Assembly (NCBI GenBank): GCA_963978905.1
Contig: OZ022256.1
Span: 6,927,501-6,991,500, forward strand
DNA: 64,000 nucleotides
Origin: Trichostrongylus colubriformis
Taxonomy: Eukaryota; Nematoda; Chromadorea; Rhabditida; Trichostrongylidae
Direction: 5' to 3'
The position numbers were made by a program, and so were the translations under genes. The notes under the pieces were generated by a model. The model saw only the letters and a program-made list of their open reading frames with translations, did no database searches and was not told where the DNA came from. This document shows positions 61,938 through 64,000 of the stretch, piece by piece; the first letter of the stretch is position 1, and every line of letters starts with the position of its first letter.

Positions 61938-63561
61938 GAGCTGGACTTCACATGTGGCTCTCAAATAACTTAAAAGTAGTGCAACTAACTATATAATACC
62001 CTCAAAAGTAATACCCAAAAAACGCAGGACCCTTGATGTAAAGAAACGAAAGCTGTTCGATACTTCAAATAATCTAACTGGACTTTTCATAAGGATGCTA
62101 GGTAGTTCAACAGTAGTACAAGCATGACGAATTCCCGCAAATGTGAAAAGGAAAGTGAGATACCCATCATATAAAGAAAGGAAATATCCAGTGTTCTTTT
62201 TTGTAAGGCAACTACTTGGACTTCTCATAGAACCTCTTGTTAGCTCAAGAAAATATTACAAGGTTGGTAGTATCCCTCATAGTCGAAGTGAAAACTGTAA
62301 AACCCTCACTGTTATGTAAGCAAGCCTAGTGGTAGCTCATAAGGAATTTAGTTGGACTTCACATGCGGCTCTCAAATAACTCAAAAGTAGTGCAACTAAC
62401 TATATAATACCCTCAAAGGTAATACCCGAAAAGCGCAGGACCCTTGATGTAAAGAAACGAAAGCTGTTCGATACTCGAATAATCTAACTGGACTTTTCAT
62501 AAGGATGCTAGGTAGTTCAATCGTAGTAAAGGCATGGCAAAATCCCGCAAATGTGAAAAGGAAAGTGAGATACCCATAATGTTAAGAAAGGAAATATCCA
62601 GTATTCTTTTTTGTAAGGCATCTAATCGGACTTCTCATAGAACCTCTTGTTAGCTCAAGAATATATTATAAGGTTGGTAGTATCTCTCAAATTGAATGCG
62701 CAAACTATAAAACCCCAGTGTAATGTAGGGAAGCCTGATGGTAGTATGAGGAATTTAGTGGGACTTCACATGCGGCTTTCAAGCAATTCACAAGTAGTGA
62801 AACTAAAGAATACCCTCAAAAGTAAAACCCAAAAGCGTAAGACCCTTGACGTAAAGAAGCGAAAGTTCTTCGTACTTCAAAGATTCTAACTGAACTATTC
62901 ATAAGGATGTTTGGTAGTTCAATCGTAGTACAGGCATGACAAAATCCCGCGAATTTGAAAAGGAAAATGAGAAACCCATCATGTTGAGAAAGGAAATATC
63001 TATCAATCTTTTTTGTAAGGCAGTTTAGTGGACTTCTTATTTAGCCTCTTGGTAGTTCACGAAAATTTTACAATATCGGTAGTATCCCTCGAAATGAAAG
63101 TGAAAACTACAAAACTCCCAGTGTAATGTAGGGAAGCCTAATGGTAGTATGAGGAATTTTTTGGGACTTCACATGCGGCTCTCAAATAACTTAGAAGTAG
63201 TGCAACTAACTAAAGAATACCCTCAAAAGTAATACCCAACAAGCGCAGGACCCTTGATGTAAAGAAACGAAAGCTGTTCGATACTTTAAAGAATCCAACT
63301 GGACTTCTCATAAGGATGCTAGGTAGTTCAGTCGTAGTACAGGCATGACAAAATCCCGCAAATGTGAAAAGGAAAGTGAGAAACCCATAATGTTAAGAAA
63401 GGAAATATCCAGTATTCTTTTTTGTAAGGCAACTAATCGGACTTCTCATAGAACCTCTTGTTAGCTCAAGAATATATTATAAGGTTGGTAGTATCTCTCA
63501 AATTGAAAGCGAAAACTATAAAACCCCCAATGTAATGTAAGGAAGCCTAATGGTAGCTCAA
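61938..63561. repeat. HOR block 4, second copy (1624 bp), diverging
   Basis: Four monomers, as in 38761-40384, but opening like block 5 and with private changes. These include CTTCGTACTTC with CTTGACGTAAAG (near 62846-62877), TTTTACAATATCGG near 63066, CCCAACAAGCGC near 63236 and AAAAGGAAAGTG where earlier blocks read AAAAGTAAAGTG. It marks the end of the near-identical core. Confidence 0.82.
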
Positions 63562-64000
63562 GAGCTGGACTTCACATGTGGCTCTCAAATAACTTAAAAG
63601 TAGTGCAACTAACTATATAATACCCTCAAAAGTAATACCCGAAAAGCGCAGGACCCTTGATGTAAAGAAACGAAAGCTGTTCGTACTTCAAAGATTCTGA
63701 CTGAACTTTTCATAAGGATGTTTGTAGTTCAATCGTAGTACAGGCACGACAAAATCCCGCAAATTTGAAAAGGAAAATGAGAAACCCATCATGTTGAGAA
63801 AGGAAATTCTATCAATCTTTTTTGTAAGGCAGTTTACTGGACTTCTTATTTAGCCTCTTGGTAGTTCACGAAAATTTTACAAGATCGGTAGTATCCCTCG
63901 AAATGAAAGTGAAAACTACAAAACTCCCAGTGTAATGTAGGGAAGCCTAATGGTAGTATGAGGAATTTTTTCGGGACTTCACATACGGCTCTCAAATAAC
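63562..64000. repeat. satellite, right end of window, more diverged
   Basis: After the last marker the monomers again resemble the older types (GATGTTTGTAGTTCAATCG, CATCATGTTGAG) and carry several private substitutions. The array continues past the window edge. Confidence 0.85.

Noticed and set aside
30207..63561. CENP-B box in the satellite monomer
   Set aside because: I looked for TTCG....A..CGGG on both strands of the monomer. Partial matches such as GTTCGATACTCGAATAA lack the CGGG half.
6230..64000. Dozens of recurring 62-91 codon frames in the satellite, mostly minus strand, with similar translations
   Set aside because: They recur only because the monomer recurs. Their ends shift with single-base changes and A-run length, they overlap similar frames on the other strand, and they lack recognisable domains or a gene-like start context.
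6230..64000. CRISPR array
   Set aside because: The repeats are ~406-bp contiguous monomers without short repeats separated by unique spacers, and the DNA is eukaryotic in character.

Overview
The window is eukaryotic, most likely from an invertebrate animal (a nematode or an arthropod). Long reading frames are absent, non-coding DNA is abundant, and there are mariner-type transposons with TA target duplications. About 57 kb is tandem satellite DNA. One stretch has animal-type core-promoter signals and a consensus 5' splice site. No complete conventional protein gene, rRNA or tRNA could be supported.

Layout. (1) 1-6229 is ordinary, mostly single-copy DNA. It holds a decayed ~140-bp tandem repeat (299-786), a palindromic MITE-like element (787-1016), a GC-rich promoter-like stretch (4350-4605), an 18-codon ORF starting at the first ATG downstream (4729-4785), and a possible first exon ending at a GTAAGT donor (5033-5098). 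(2) From about 6230 to the right end runs a satellite with a monomer of about 406 bp. The monomer itself is built of three diverged ~135-bp subunits. The left margin (6230 to ~29350) is heterogeneous. It contains three DNA-transposon insertions: a 506-bp mariner deletion derivative (9771-10276), an 899-bp decayed mariner (14088-14986) and a 551-bp TTAA-flanked element (25260-25810). An uninterrupted paralogue of each insertion site lies in the same array. (3) From about 30.2 kb on, the satellite forms higher-order repeats (HORs). A diagnostic junction (GAGCTGGACTTCACATGTGG) recurs at spacings of 3264, 3255, 2035, 1624, 3264, 2035, 3249, 2437, 2035, 3249, 2035, 3249 and 1624 bp, which is 8, 8, 5, 4, 8, 5, 8, 6, 5, 8, 5, 8 and 4 monomers. 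The 5+8 pair makes a 5284-bp, 13-monomer HOR present three times with almost no differences.

Interpretation. The satellite shows the classic picture of homogenisation by unequal exchange: a diverged, transposon-bearing edge and a nearly identical core with no visible insertions. The core also shows block sizes that change in two-monomer (812-bp) steps and traceable crossover breakpoints. A pericentromeric or centromeric position is possible but not shown by sequence alone. The short reading frames that recur inside the satellite look like by-products of the repeat, not genes.
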